This document shows positions 1 through 8,570 of a DNA stretch of 32,612 bases, one piece after another; positions within the stretch are counted from its first letter, which is position 1, and each line of letters opens with the position of its first letter. The position numbers and the translations under genes were made by a program. The notes under the pieces were generated by a model. That model was not told the DNA's origin. It saw only the letters and a program-made list of their open reading frames with translations, and searched no databases. Location of the stretch: positions 1 through 32,612 of the forward strand of contig LCBS01000013.1 in NCBI GenBank assembly GCA_000997355.1, in the 5' to 3' direction. This stretch comes from a candidate division WWE3 bacterium GW2011_GWB1_41_6. Lineage in GTDB: Bacteria; Patescibacteriota; WWE3; UBA101185; UBA10185.

Positions 1-1423
1 GCTCAACCTCTTCAAATGGAATCTCTATTCTCAACAAGTCGATTGCATTGATCATATCGTAAATATCAAGTTTATTTTCCAGTTTATATATCGCGTCTCT
101 CCAAAGTACCGCTTTCTCATATTCCCCTGTTTCGGCAGCTTTTTTCTCTAGTTTTTTCATCATTTCCATAAACGCGTAGTAAACTCCCTCCTCTGCACCA
201 CCTGCTCCGATGGTTCTATCTTTAAATGGAATACGTAACATCTCCGACTGTGACTTGGCCATTTGTCTTATTTTACCAGTCCTTTGCCAGTTAAAAGCTG
301 TTGATACTATATTTTGATACAAATTGTATGCTTGTCCTACTTTTTCGCTGTCCGCGTTTGGCACTAATTTGATGGTCTCAAGAAGCTGATGCGCGCCATC
401 CTCGATCATTTCAACACTCCACCATGGTTTAGCAGACGCCCACCAGAAGTGATCGCTCGCCACGGCTTTATCCATGCTGTGTCGCACAGTATCATATATA
501 TTACTGCTTTTGCCTACTTGATACACTTCGTTAAGCACTATATTGAGCAATTCCCATTGCCATTTGTGAATATCGTTGCTCGGGTCATACCATGACAAAA
601 ACTGAATACCTTTCTCAATGTCTTCTTTACTGCTTGCCCACGTTGATGCAACAGGTTCTACGTCAATAACCTCACTAAAATACTGCGGTATCTCTGATAT
701 TTTAATAAATTTAAAAGAAGTATCATTAAAAATCTTGAATAATAAGTTCTCCAGATCCGGCCTGTGATGCCCAAACGTTTCCCCATCCATACCGGTAACA
801 GCGTACCTGTTCTGCTCCAAATCACCTTTTAAAGCCTCTTTAAGACTCCCGGGTGTACGCACGACTGCACTCATGATTAAGTTACTTATTCTCCTATCCC
901 TAAAATAAACATTTAAATTAGAATCTTTTATCTTATATGTTTTACTATAGTCCACGGGCTCACTCCCCCCGGAATGCGCTATCTCATCCAGGATCACCCA
1001 ATTAAAGCCGAAATCCTCAAGTATAGGGATTAGTTTTGGATCGTACCCCATCTCCGGAGGAAAAAATCCTTTCGGCGCATAAGCATCGCCCAAAAAGTAA
1101 CTAGCGGTTTCGTTATTTATCTCAATTTGTCTATGTATTTCATTATCAGAAACCAGTGGCAAAAACGCGTGGTACTTTGCCGAACCTGTAAATTCCAGTG
1201 AACCGTTCTTGGCGGCCAAACGCAAATTATCTATCAAACTGTGGTAACCATATTTATCAAACAGCTCAAGCAGGGACCCGTTAATATTTAATGTAATTTT
1301 AATATGAGGATTGTCTACGATTCCCTGAATAAGCTTTTCGTAGCTTTGTTTTACTACAGCTTCCAAGATGTCCGGCTGCTGGTCGGCCGGTTGGTATAAA
1401 TGTAAAAAATTCGCCCAATACAT
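1..1423 (-). CDS. GH57 family glycoside hydrolase, 3' end cut by window edge
   Basis: The frame is open from an ATG at 1423 to the window edge, giving 474 codons without a stop. The protein starts MYWANFLHLYQP; HLYQP matches the HQP-type first conserved region of GH57. GFFPPEM (E124) and GMDGETFGHH (D213) match regions 3 and 4, which carry the nucleophile Glu and acid/base Asp in the family. GH57 enzymes act on alpha-glucans (amylase, branching enzyme or 4-alpha-glucanotransferase); I cannot say which. The start lies 14 nt after the stop of the paralogous upstream gene and has no promoter or clear Shine-Dalgarno, so it is probably co-transcribed. Residues about 421-453 resemble a UVR motif (EYEKAVLWRDAIYKLE), which is odd for this family. 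Confidence 0.88.
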   Translation of the reverse strand, partial: MYWANFLHLYQPADQQPDILEAVVKQSYEKLIQGIVDNPHIKITLNINGSLLELFDKYGYHSLIDNLRLAAKNGSLEFTGSAKYHAFLPLVSDNEIHRQIEINNETASYFLGDAYAPKGFFPPEMGYDPKLIPILEDFGFNWVILDEIAHSGGSEPVDYSKTYKIKDSNLNVYFRDRRISNLIMSAVVRTPGSLKEALKGDLEQNRYAVTGMDGETFGHHRPDLENLLFKIFNDTSFKFIKISEIPQYFSEVIDVEPVASTWASSKEDIEKGIQFLSWYDPSNDIHKWQWELLNIVLNEVYQVGKSSNIYDTVRHSMDKAVASDHFWWASAKPWWSVEMIEDGAHQLLETIKLVPNADSEKVGQAYNLYQNIVSTAFNWQRTGKIRQMAKSQSEMLRIPFKDRTIGAGGAEEGVYYAFMEMMKKLEKKAAETGEYEKAVLWRDAIYKLENKLDIYDMINAIDLLRIEIPFEEVE

Positions 1424-1437
1424 ATGATCACAAATAA

Positions 1438-2718
1438 CTAATAAATCCTGTTATCCATATCCCTTACTGCTGACAAAACCTTTTCCAGTTCCTGCCTTAT
1501 AGACTCAGTTTTCACGGTATCGTTTTCAAGATCCAACACCCTTTTATACGCCTCCATGCTTCTTTTGATCATACCTGCATCAAACAAGACCTTGCCGTCA
1601 GGCATTTCCTTGTTCGAAGCCCACCAGAACTGGTCACTGCTCAAAGCCTGACTGATATACATGTCCTTTTTAAGTGATTCCCGTAACGTAGGGTCGTCAA
1701 TAACAGAAAGTTTGTCCTCATTCCAGATAGGCAATGTTTCGTAATCATCTGTTGAGCCGGCAAACTCCCTGCCATCATATAAAGAAATAAAATCTTTATA
1801 TAAATCCCACATTTTTTTCTGTAATTCATTGTTTTTCCTATGCCACATCGGATAGGCATCCCCATTTTCAATACCCTCCTCTACGGCAGCCCATGTGGAT
1901 TCGTTTATATGCTCTATATCCGTGGGAGAAACATGTTCGATCAATTCCGATACCGTCACAAACTCCCTTCCTGCATTGTGCATCGCATCAACAAAGCTCT
2001 CCAGAAGATACATTCCATCTCTATTGTGATGGCCAAACGTTTCCCCGTCCAAAGCGACAATGTAGTTATCCCTGCTTAATAAAAGGTGCATAATGTCTTC
2101 CACGCTGCCGTTACGCTTAAAGGACAGAACATTACTGATCTCACGTTCACGGACGGCGAGCTTGATCATACTATCTCCAAGTTTATACAGACCGCCCTTC
2201 TTCACCAAGCCGCCCGGTATTGCACATTCATCCATCACGACCCATTTGTACCCAAGTTCATCAAGTAAACTCACCAGCTCCTCATTTACGGCCATCTCGG
2301 GAGGAAAGAAACCATTAAGGTTCTTTAGCATGACTGAAGGCTCCCCCTCAAAGCCCGCCCTTCTCCCTACATAGTAGCCAAGACCGTATTCGTTTAGAAT
2401 TATTTGTTTTTCTATGAAACTTAAGGGTAATTTTGTAAGCAAAGGGTGGTAGGCAGCGCTTCCCGTCAGCTCTACCCTACCGGCATCTACCAGCTCTCTC
2501 AACTGATCGACCCAGCTCAAATATCCGTACTTCTCCATTTGTTGAAGAAGGCTTAACGGAACGTTTAAAGTAACCTTAAAGTCTTTTCTGTTCTTTATGA
2601 ATTTTAATAGAGGAAGATAGCTTGCAGACGTGATGTCATGAAAAACCCCTGGGTCTTGTGTGAGTGGTTGATACAGATGTAACAACAAACCAATTTTCGG
2701 TGAAATCTCATTTTTCAC
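1438..2718 (-). CDS. GH57 family glycoside hydrolase
   Basis: A complete 426-aa GH57 protein and close paralogue of the downstream gene; motifs align in the same order. HLYQP is at residues 14-18, GFFPPEM places the predicted nucleophile at E141, and ALDGETFGHH places the acid/base Asp at D224. No signal peptide is visible, so it is probably cytoplasmic. The start is a GTG at 2718: a TATAAT box (2726-2731) lies 7 nt upstream, which suggests a leaderless mRNA. Its position between a second GH57 gene and a glycogen synthase points to a role in synthesis, branching or turnover of an alpha-glucan store. The exact activity cannot be read from sequence alone. Confidence 0.9.
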   Translation of the reverse strand: MKNEISPKIGLLLHLYQPLTQDPGVFHDITSASYLPLLKFIKNRKDFKVTLNVPLSLLQQMEKYGYLSWVDQLRELVDAGRVELTGSAAYHPLLTKLPLSFIEKQIILNEYGLGYYVGRRAGFEGEPSVMLKNLNGFFPPEMAVNEELVSLLDELGYKWVVMDECAIPGGLVKKGGLYKLGDSMIKLAVREREISNVLSFKRNGSVEDIMHLLLSRDNYIVALDGETFGHHNRDGMYLLESFVDAMHNAGREFVTVSELIEHVSPTDIEHINESTWAAVEEGIENGDAYPMWHRKNNELQKKMWDLYKDFISLYDGREFAGSTDDYETLPIWNEDKLSVIDDPTLRESLKKDMYISQALSSDQFWWASNKEMPDGKVLFDAGMIKRSMEAYKRVLDLENDTVKTESIRQELEKVLSAVRDMDNRIY

Positions 2719-2764
2719 AGTCGAAATTATATCATATTTTGTGCTTTACCACCTTAATTTTATC

Positions 2765-2862
2765 AACACAAAACAAAAACAACCCAATATAAGAGGAGCC
2801 TGTTTCATATTCTCCTGCCCACAGAATAAGAAAACAGAACCCCTCATACATTGGGTCGTTAT
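2765..2862 (-). ncRNA. candidate small hairpin RNA with its own promoter and U-rich end
   Basis: A minus-strand consensus promoter (2869-2897) points into a long imperfect inverted repeat. Arms at about 2825-2860 and 2778-2815 pair almost end to end around a roughly 9-nt loop (GUGGGCAGG). Several mismatches between the DNA arms become G-U pairs only in the minus-strand RNA, so that strand is the likely folded product. The hairpin is followed by a U-rich tail (GUUGUUUUUGUUUUG), as in an intrinsic terminator. The RNA would be about 100 nt. The downstream GH57 gene has its own -10 box, so this need not be its leader. Alternatives are a plain glgA terminator or an attenuator. No known RNA family is recognised. 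Confidence 0.5.
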
Positions 2863-2868
2863 GTGGAC

Positions 2869-2897
2869 AGTATAGCAATTTGTTATAGGTTTGTCAA
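2869..2897 (-). promoter_or_regulatory. consensus sigma70-type promoter for the hairpin RNA
   Basis: Read on the minus strand: TTGACA (2897-2892), a 17-nt spacer and TATACT (2874-2869). This is one of the best promoter matches in the window. Transcription would start near 2862, exactly at the foot of the hairpin. Confidence 0.65.
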
Positions 2898-2945
2898 ACG
2901 TACGTGTTGTTAAATTAGGGGATTTGAAGCGAGGTGAGTTAACAT

Positions 2946-4448
2946 CTAGCTCAACAACATAGCCATATGCTTAGGCACCTGATTCGCCTTGCTTTTAAAG
3001 GCAATTGAACGTTCATATAACTTTTCATATTCTTTCGCACTGAATTCCCAGCTAAAATCAGCTCTCATAGCATTGACCACCAACTGTCTCCAAAGTTTCT
3101 TATTGTTGTAAAGTTCGATAGCCCTTACGATTTGTCCAAACAACGAGAAAACATCAAAATCATTGAAAACGAACCCGGTTCCCTTACCTTTTATCGAATC
3201 AAAGTTCTCTACCGTGTCCGCCAATCCCCCTACTTTTCTTACGATTGGTATAGCACCATATCTCATCGACTCAATTTGTACGATACCGCAAGGTTCGAAC
3301 CTGGATGGATATAAGATACAGTCACATCCGGAAAATAACATGCGCGGTAATGTGAAATTTGGATAAGGATGAATTCCTACTTTTTCCGGGTATTTATTTC
3401 TCAGATCGGTCAGCATGGCTGCTAAACCCCCATCCCCGCCTCCCACCTGCACAAATTGCACGTCATAATCTTTCATAACTTGGTGAAGTGTGTTCACTAT
3501 TAAGTCCACACCTTTCATCGGATCAAGCCGCCCTACAAAGCCAAAAACCGGCACTTCTTCTCTTAAAGGCAAATCGTATTCTTTTTGCAATGCTGTTTTG
3601 TTTTCTTTTCTTAAGTGGACCGAAGAAACGGAATAGTTTTGTTCGATTAGATTGTCGGTAGCAGGATTGAACTCGTTGTAGTCAAGACCATTTACAATTC
3701 CAAACATTTTCCCCTTTACTTCAAGGAGTAATTTATCAAGATTCTCACCGAACTCAGGAGTCAGTATTTCCTTCGAATATTTTTTTGATACTGTATTTAC
3801 AGCATCGGAATAAAGTACTCCCCTTTTCATGAAATTCTGTTTGTTTAATCTTTCATCAAAAAAAGAAGCTACTGGTGATTTTCCATCATCAAAATCAAGT
3901 TCCGAAACATGCTTATGGTCGAACATGCCCTGGAACTGGAGGTTGTGTATAGTAAAGACCGTAGCCACCTGACTGATCAGAGGGTCTTTGTCATATACGG
4001 TTTTGATATAGTTGGAAACGATCCCGGTATGCCAATCGTTCGTATGCAGAACATCAGGAACAAATATACGGGTCTTTATGAACTCCAATACTCCGCGAGA
4101 CAAAAGCGCCCATCGTGTGGGGTCATCGCTGTAACCGTAAACGTTTGCACGTTTTTCATAATACTCCTGATTCTCTAAAAAGTAGGTTATTACTCCACTT
4201 GGATATTCGGTAGATTTGATGTTGCAGATAAGAAACGGGTTGTTCTCATCCCCTGTCGGAACCTGCAAGCCTTCATAAATAGTTTCGATCTTGTACTGTT
4301 CTTCGTTCAAGAAACCAAACTTTGGCATAAAAATGCGTACGTCATGACCCCTTTTTACTAAGGCTCTGGATAAGTAACCTACCACCGAGGCGAAACCGCC
4401 GATGGATGCATAGGGAGCAGCTTCTGTAGCCACTAACAGGACGTTCAT
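2946..4448 (-). CDS. glgA: glycogen/starch synthase, GT5 family
   Basis: Transfers glucose from a nucleotide sugar to the end of an alpha-1,4-glucan. At 500 aa it is close to the usual 480. Visible motifs in order: N-terminal MNVLLVATEAAP with IGGFASVVG, HTNDWHT (135-141), GIVNGLDYNEFNP (about 250), VGRLDPMKG (R307, K312) and PSRFEPCGIVQIE (E385) in the C-terminal GT-B domain. The family's KTGGL signature reads SIGGF here, so the sugar-nucleotide-contacting Lys at position 15 is Ser; the donor or its binding may differ from the E. coli enzyme. A TACAAT box (4455-4460) ends exactly 6 nt before the ATG, so the mRNA is probably leaderless. Two GH57 genes follow on the same strand. Confidence 0.93.
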   Translation of the reverse strand: MNVLLVATEAAPYASIGGFASVVGYLSRALVKRGHDVRIFMPKFGFLNEEQYKIETIYEGLQVPTGDENNPFLICNIKSTEYPSGVITYFLENQEYYEKRANVYGYSDDPTRWALLSRGVLEFIKTRIFVPDVLHTNDWHTGIVSNYIKTVYDKDPLISQVATVFTIHNLQFQGMFDHKHVSELDFDDGKSPVASFFDERLNKQNFMKRGVLYSDAVNTVSKKYSKEILTPEFGENLDKLLLEVKGKMFGIVNGLDYNEFNPATDNLIEQNYSVSSVHLRKENKTALQKEYDLPLREEVPVFGFVGRLDPMKGVDLIVNTLHQVMKDYDVQFVQVGGGDGGLAAMLTDLRNKYPEKVGIHPYPNFTLPRMLFSGCDCILYPSRFEPCGIVQIESMRYGAIPIVRKVGGLADTVENFDSIKGKGTGFVFNDFDVFSLFGQIVRAIELYNNKKLWRQLVVNAMRADFSWEFSAKEYEKLYERSIAFKSKANQVPKHMAMLLS

Positions 4449-4515
4449 ACGAATATTGTATCACAAGGAATTCTTTGCGTAATCAATATAAGAGATACGC
4501 TTTATATACTTTTTA

Positions 4516-5418
4516 CTATGCGTTTAGAGTTTCTTCAAGTTCCCTGGCCAGTTGTTCTTCACCAAGTTCCTGAAGATCTTGCTTTAATTGCATGTCCGCA
4601 ACCACACTAAGACTGTGCATTTCTTTTTTACTATCGAAAACATTGTTATTAGTTGTGGTTATGAGGCATAGTTGGGCTGTCTTTTCGTCAGCTGAAACAA
4701 GATTTAGCATTCTTTCGAAAAATTCCCTGTCTTCAGGTCTTACATATACATGTAATATTGAAAATGGTTTTATCGGTTTATGCAGTGAGAGACCTGCGTT
4801 CATTGTGAATGCATAATCTATCGATGCTTTTTTTGCACTTTTATCAATGTTCTGTGCAATGTCCTTTAATCCCCCGATGAGACTTCTATAGTAATTGAAT
4901 ACTTTTTCCGGTTGTCTTTTTTGCTCGTATACATCCGTCATACTACCAACCGTTTCGGCCGGTTTAGTGGTAGTTTCTTCTTGGAATGTCATATCTTCTT
5001 CTTTGTATTTACTTGCTGCAGCTCTAAACTTTGCTAACCAGTCTACAGGTTCTTCTTCAACAGTTGGCTGTTGAGTAACCGGATGAGGTTGTGGTTCCGG
5101 CTGTGGTTGTACAGGTTCTTCTTTTACCTGTACTGGTTCAGCAATGACTTCTTTTTCTTCCTTTGTCTCAACGGTAATTTCCTGTATAACCGGTTCTATT
5201 TTTTGTTTTTGGATTGGTTCTTTTTGTACTTTTTCACCTTGGGGATATAAAAATTCTAATATGTTCTGCTTTGTAAATCTATGTCTTCCGGTAGCAGTCT
5301 TTACCTCTGCTTTTAACTTATCTTCGTCTAAGTATCTGTAAACAGATCTTAAACTTACACCTAGTATCTCAGCAACTTCTGTAGACGTATAAAGTCTATC
5401 TTCTAAATTCATAATCAT
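4516..5418 (-). CDS. MerR/excisionase-type helix-turn-helix protein with Glu/Pro-rich linker
   Basis: A 300-aa protein. Residues about 9-57 form a MerR/excisionase-like winged HTH (YTSTEVAEILGVSLRSVYRYL, then GRHRF), so it probably binds DNA. Residues about 60-125 are low complexity, rich in Glu, Pro, Gln and Val. The C-terminal 130 residues look folded (helical start, then a strand-rich part around LHVYVRPEDREFFERML) but I do not recognise them. No membrane segment is seen. The start is uncertain: ATG at 5418 or a second in-frame ATG two codons on. It is followed 31 nt after its start by the end of no other gene on this side; the downstream neighbours are the glycogen genes, the upstream ones tagA and mreB. 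The regulated target is unknown. Confidence 0.7.
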   Translation of the reverse strand: MIMNLEDRLYTSTEVAEILGVSLRSVYRYLDEDKLKAEVKTATGRHRFTKQNILEFLYPQGEKVQKEPIQKQKIEPVIQEITVETKEEKEVIAEPVQVKEEPVQPQPEPQPHPVTQQPTVEEEPVDWLAKFRAAASKYKEEDMTFQEETTTKPAETVGSMTDVYEQKRQPEKVFNYYRSLIGGLKDIAQNIDKSAKKASIDYAFTMNAGLSLHKPIKPFSILHVYVRPEDREFFERMLNLVSADEKTAQLCLITTTNNNVFDSKKEMHSLSVVADMQLKQDLQELGEEQLARELEETLNA

Positions 5419-5449
5419 ATATAAAGCAAATCATATATGTTATGACCTG

Positions 5450-6334
5450 TCAAGAAGTTCTTATTGAGGTAATGAATACCTTTAACGGATACGCCGGAAA
5501 AGCCTTGTAAATGCGCTTAATACGCCACGGTTGAGTAATTAATTTATACAACCACTCTATATTCACCTTTATAAACACATTAGCACTCCTCTTCTTATTA
5601 CTACATACGTAGTCAAACGTCCCGCCTACCCCTACCGACACTTTGGCGGGTATTTTGTACCCGTTTCTATCTATCCATTTTTCCTGACGAACATGTCCAT
5701 ATGCTACTAATAAAAAGTCAATATAAGAAACACTATGTTCAACCATGCAACCTTTAATGTACCTTACCGTATCCGCATCATCTTCGTCTTCACAACTATA
5801 CGAGGATGTAGACCCAATAACTCTCAATCGCGGGTACAATATTTTTAGAGCGTCAGCAGTAAGTGTAGCTATATCATCACCGTCCTGAATGAACCTCCCG
5901 TAACTGTCTTTTTTTCTTCCTCCTAATAAGAATATGCTTTTATTATTCATCTCTGCGTACTCGCATATTTTATATACAAGATCAACTCCGGTTATCTTCG
6001 GTGGGAATTGTCTAACCACACGGGGGTCAAATCCGGTCTGTAATCCCAGCACAAAAGCCCTTAACGGCAACAGAGTGTCACGCTTAAGTCCGGCAGCTTT
6101 TTCAAGGTAATACTCCGCATACAACACGCCCGAACCATCCGGAACCGACAGGTCGGACTCATTTATAATACTCATAAATTCCCTATCCTTCTGGGCATCC
6201 ATAATAAATTCAGGATTAGTTGTTGAAATATAATGAAAACCGCCGTCACTTAACATCCCGTCTATATGGTTTATTACGCCACTCATTGTCAGCCCGGTAT
6301 TTACTTTTACACCCAAAATATATGTTTCTTTCAT
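5450..6334 (-). CDS. WecG/TagA/CpsF family glycosyltransferase (GT26)
   Basis: Membrane-associated enzymes of this family add N-acetylmannosamine or a related sugar to a lipid-linked sugar in wall-polymer or exopolysaccharide synthesis. Motifs: TTNPEF (38-43), PDGSGV (65-70, with D66 in the place of the catalytic Asp of TagA), KITGVDL (113-119), a nucleotide-binding IFLLGG stretch, and GVGGTFDYVCSNKKRS near the C-terminus. At 294 aa it is longer than the usual 240-250, mainly through extra residues between PDGSGV and KITGVDL. Its ATG overlaps the mreB stop by 4 nt (ATGA), so the two are translationally coupled. This links polymer synthesis to the shape-determining cytoskeleton. Confidence 0.88.
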   Translation of the reverse strand: MKETYILGVKVNTGLTMSGVINHIDGMLSDGGFHYISTTNPEFIMDAQKDREFMSIINESDLSVPDGSGVLYAEYYLEKAAGLKRDTLLPLRAFVLGLQTGFDPRVVRQFPPKITGVDLVYKICEYAEMNNKSIFLLGGRKKDSYGRFIQDGDDIATLTADALKILYPRLRVIGSTSSYSCEDEDDADTVRYIKGCMVEHSVSYIDFLLVAYGHVRQEKWIDRNGYKIPAKVSVGVGGTFDYVCSNKKRSANVFIKVNIEWLYKLITQPWRIKRIYKAFPAYPLKVFITSIRTS

Positions 6335-7335
6335 CTCTTTATCATACTTCGGCTAAATATATCAAAATTCTCCAGCGCCTTCCCCAACCCCTTAACCACA
6401 CACAGCAAAGGATCGTCCGAGATATGAACGGGAACTCCTGTGAATTGTGTGACATGTTTATCCAAATTCTGCAATAAGGCGGTTCCTCCGCTCAACACAA
6501 TCCCCTTGTCCACAATGTCTGACGATAACTCAGGCGGTGTGCGTTCCAAAACGTTCTTAATTGACATACCAATTTGCGACAAAGACTGTGAAAGACATGC
6601 AACAATCTCGCTCGAAGAAATGTTGATTGTCTTAGGAAACCCACTTACCGAATCCCTGCCCTTCACTTCCAATTGTTTCTCTTTGGACAACGGAAGAGCT
6701 GCCCCAACCTCAATTTTCACACGTTCGGCGGTATTGTCACCTATTATCAGATTGTATTTTCTCCTGATATATAAAGAAATTGCTTCATCCAAAGTATTAC
6801 CCCCTACCCTGACACTTCCATGAACAACCATGCCATACAGAGAAACTATGGCGATTTCTGTAGTTCCCCCACCAATATTAACGATCATATTCCCTGACGG
6901 TTCGGAAACAGGAAGTCCCGCACCAATCGCAGCGGCTAAAGGTTCGGGTATTAAATATGCATTCTTCGCTCCGGCGGAATAAGCAGCCTCCAGAACAGCT
7001 CGTGCCTCCACCGAAGTAGCTCCACCGGGAATTGAAATAATAACGTCAGGCTTTGTCAGCCTTGAATTACCGGTGACCTTATTAATAAAATATCTTAATA
7101 AAGCTTCCGTCGTGGCGTAGTCGGCGATAACACCGTTTTTCAACGGTCTGGTTGCGACGATATTTTCAGGAGTCTTTCCCAACATATCCCTTGCTTCGAT
7201 ACCTACAGACACTACCTTCTCATCATCAATCGAAACCGCAACTACTGTAGGCTCCCTAAGCACGATACCTTTTCCTGAAACGTATACGAGAGAGTTTGCT
7301 GTTCCAAGGTCTACGGCAATTTTCTTAGAAAACAT
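6331..7335 (-). CDS. mreB: rod shape-determining protein, actin-like ATPase
   Basis: Forms membrane-bound filaments that position cell-wall synthesis. The actin-fold motifs are visible: phosphate-1 loop DLGTANS (residues 9-15), IPGGATSVEARAV, phosphate-2 loop NIGGGTTEIAIVS (about 155) and the adenosine motif VLSGGTALL near residue 285. Its 334 aa match the family. I start it at the ATG at 7335, not at an upstream in-frame TTG, because that TTG lies against the -10 box: TATAAT (7342-7347) ends exactly 6 nt before the ATG. This gives an N-terminus MFSKKIAVDLG, as in other MreB proteins, and implies a leaderless mRNA. It overlaps the downstream glycosyltransferase by 4 nt. Confidence 0.93.
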   Translation of the reverse strand: MFSKKIAVDLGTANSLVYVSGKGIVLREPTVVAVSIDDEKVVSVGIEARDMLGKTPENIVATRPLKNGVIADYATTEALLRYFINKVTGNSRLTKPDVIISIPGGATSVEARAVLEAAYSAGAKNAYLIPEPLAAAIGAGLPVSEPSGNMIVNIGGGTTEIAIVSLYGMVVHGSVRVGGNTLDEAISLYIRRKYNLIIGDNTAERVKIEVGAALPLSKEKQLEVKGRDSVSGFPKTINISSSEIVACLSQSLSQIGMSIKNVLERTPPELSSDIVDKGIVLSGGTALLQNLDKHVTQFTGVPVHISDDPLLCVVKGLGKALENFDIFSRSMIKR

Positions 7336-7391
7336 AACTGGATTATACAATATATCGGTATTATAAAACGGTTTCTGGTATAATCAGATTT
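7336..7391. promoter_or_regulatory. divergent leaderless promoter pair between mreB and the PEGA-protein gene
   Basis: Only 56 bp separate the two divergent ATGs. On the minus strand TATAAT (7342-7347) lies 6 nt before the mreB ATG. On the plus strand an extended -10, TGGTATAAT, has its hexamer at 7379-7384, 7 nt before the ATG at 7392. The two -10 boxes are about 31 bp apart, so each -35 region overlaps the other promoter. Confidence 0.7.
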
Positions 7392-8546
7392 ATGATCAGG
7401 AAGAATTGGTATCAATCGCTTCTGAGCGGTGTTATCCTAATTGGTATCACTACTCTGCTTTATTTGTATAGTGCCGGTTACCGGCTTACCCAACAGCAAG
7501 ATAGAACTATTGACCTCTCCAAGACCGGTATGATAAGTGCCAAATCGATCCCGGAGGGTTCAAGTGTTTATTTGAACGGTATCCTCCTCACAGCAACGAA
7601 CGATACCATATCCGGTATCGAGCCCGGCACCCACAACTTAAAAATAATTAAAAAAGGTTTTGTCACATGGTCAAAAGATATTGAGGTTTTCCCCGAACTT
7701 GTGACCGACATCACCGCTGTTCTGGTATCCCAAGGCCCACGACTTGAACCGCTGACCAACTCAGGAGCCCGAAACCCCACCATATCGTCTTCGCTTACTA
7801 AGCTCGCATATTTCTCCAAAGACGGTGAAACTCCCGGTATCAGGATCATTCCGTTAGCAGGAGAGGGGTTGAGCCTTTTCCGTTCGACACCGTCATCTGT
7901 TATACAGGACACACCGCGTATTATTTACTCAAACGGTAAGAGCATAGAGTGGTCTCCCGATGAAAAAAACCTAATGGTAGAGTCTGAGAACGGAACTTTT
8001 TATCTGATCGATATAGCTGAGGGAGCCGCAGAAGTCAGCACTTCCCCGCAGGAAATAAAACAGATCTGGCAGGACAAACTAAACCAAACCAGACAGGACT
8101 TCATACAAAAACTCGACATACCCGATGAGATTAAAACTTTGGCAATGTCCACAAAGACCGTGTGGTCCCCTGACGAAAAGAAATTCCTATACACAAGACA
8201 GAACGGCGCTGAACTTGAATACCGCGTATACAACCTGGAAAAACCACTGCCTGTGGGGGAAAAAGTGGAGAATACCGTATTTACAACAGCCGCTGCCGAT
8301 CCCCAACCAAAGATCTCGTGGTACGCGGATAGTTTTCACCTGATCCTTACAGAAGGTGATGTTAATGCGGATAAAAGAGGTGTGGTTAGCCTGATAAGGA
8401 TCGATGGTACAAACAAAACCGAGCTTTACAACAATACACTAATGTATGATCAGGTTTACAGTTCCCCCGCGGGCGACAAGATCATAATCTTAACTTCATT
8501 TAAATCGGGTGAACAGACCGACCTATATACGGTAAGCATTAGATAA
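7392..8546 (+). CDS. membrane-anchored PEGA-domain protein with beta-propeller-like repeats
   Basis: A 384-aa protein with an N-terminal membrane anchor (residues about 10-27), then a PEGA domain (about 47-100: IPEGSSVYLNG, GTHNLKIIKKGF). The rest is strand-rich and TolB/WD40-like, with repeated units such as IEWSPDEKNLMV and TVWSPDEKKFLYT. It is probably exposed outside the membrane and attached to the envelope; a binding or scaffolding role is inferred and no enzyme motif is seen. The ATG at 7392 follows an extended -10 box by 7 nt, so translation is probably leaderless. It is divergent from mreB, and its end converges with the sortase gene after a 24-bp gap without an evident terminator. 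Confidence 0.75.
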   Translation: MIRKNWYQSLLSGVILIGITTLLYLYSAGYRLTQQQDRTIDLSKTGMISAKSIPEGSSVYLNGILLTATNDTISGIEPGTHNLKIIKKGFVTWSKDIEVFPELVTDITAVLVSQGPRLEPLTNSGARNPTISSSLTKLAYFSKDGETPGIRIIPLAGEGLSLFRSTPSSVIQDTPRIIYSNGKSIEWSPDEKNLMVESENGTFYLIDIAEGAAEVSTSPQEIKQIWQDKLNQTRQDFIQKLDIPDEIKTLAMSTKTVWSPDEKKFLYTRQNGAELEYRVYNLEKPLPVGEKVENTVFTTAAADPQPKISWYADSFHLILTEGDVNADKRGVVSLIRIDGTNKTELYNNTLMYDQVYSSPAGDKIIILTSFKSGEQTDLYTVSIR

Positions 8547-8570
8547 TCATTTGTTTGATAAGATCCCGGG

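Noticed and set aside
2778-2860. 6S RNA identity for the hairpin RNA
   Set aside because: The RNA is only about 100 nt and lacks the large central bubble expected in 6S RNA.
2762-2862. Reading the long hairpin only as the terminator of glgA
   Set aside because: A consensus promoter lies between glgA and the hairpin, pointing into it, so an independent RNA explains the data better; termination remains possible as a second role.
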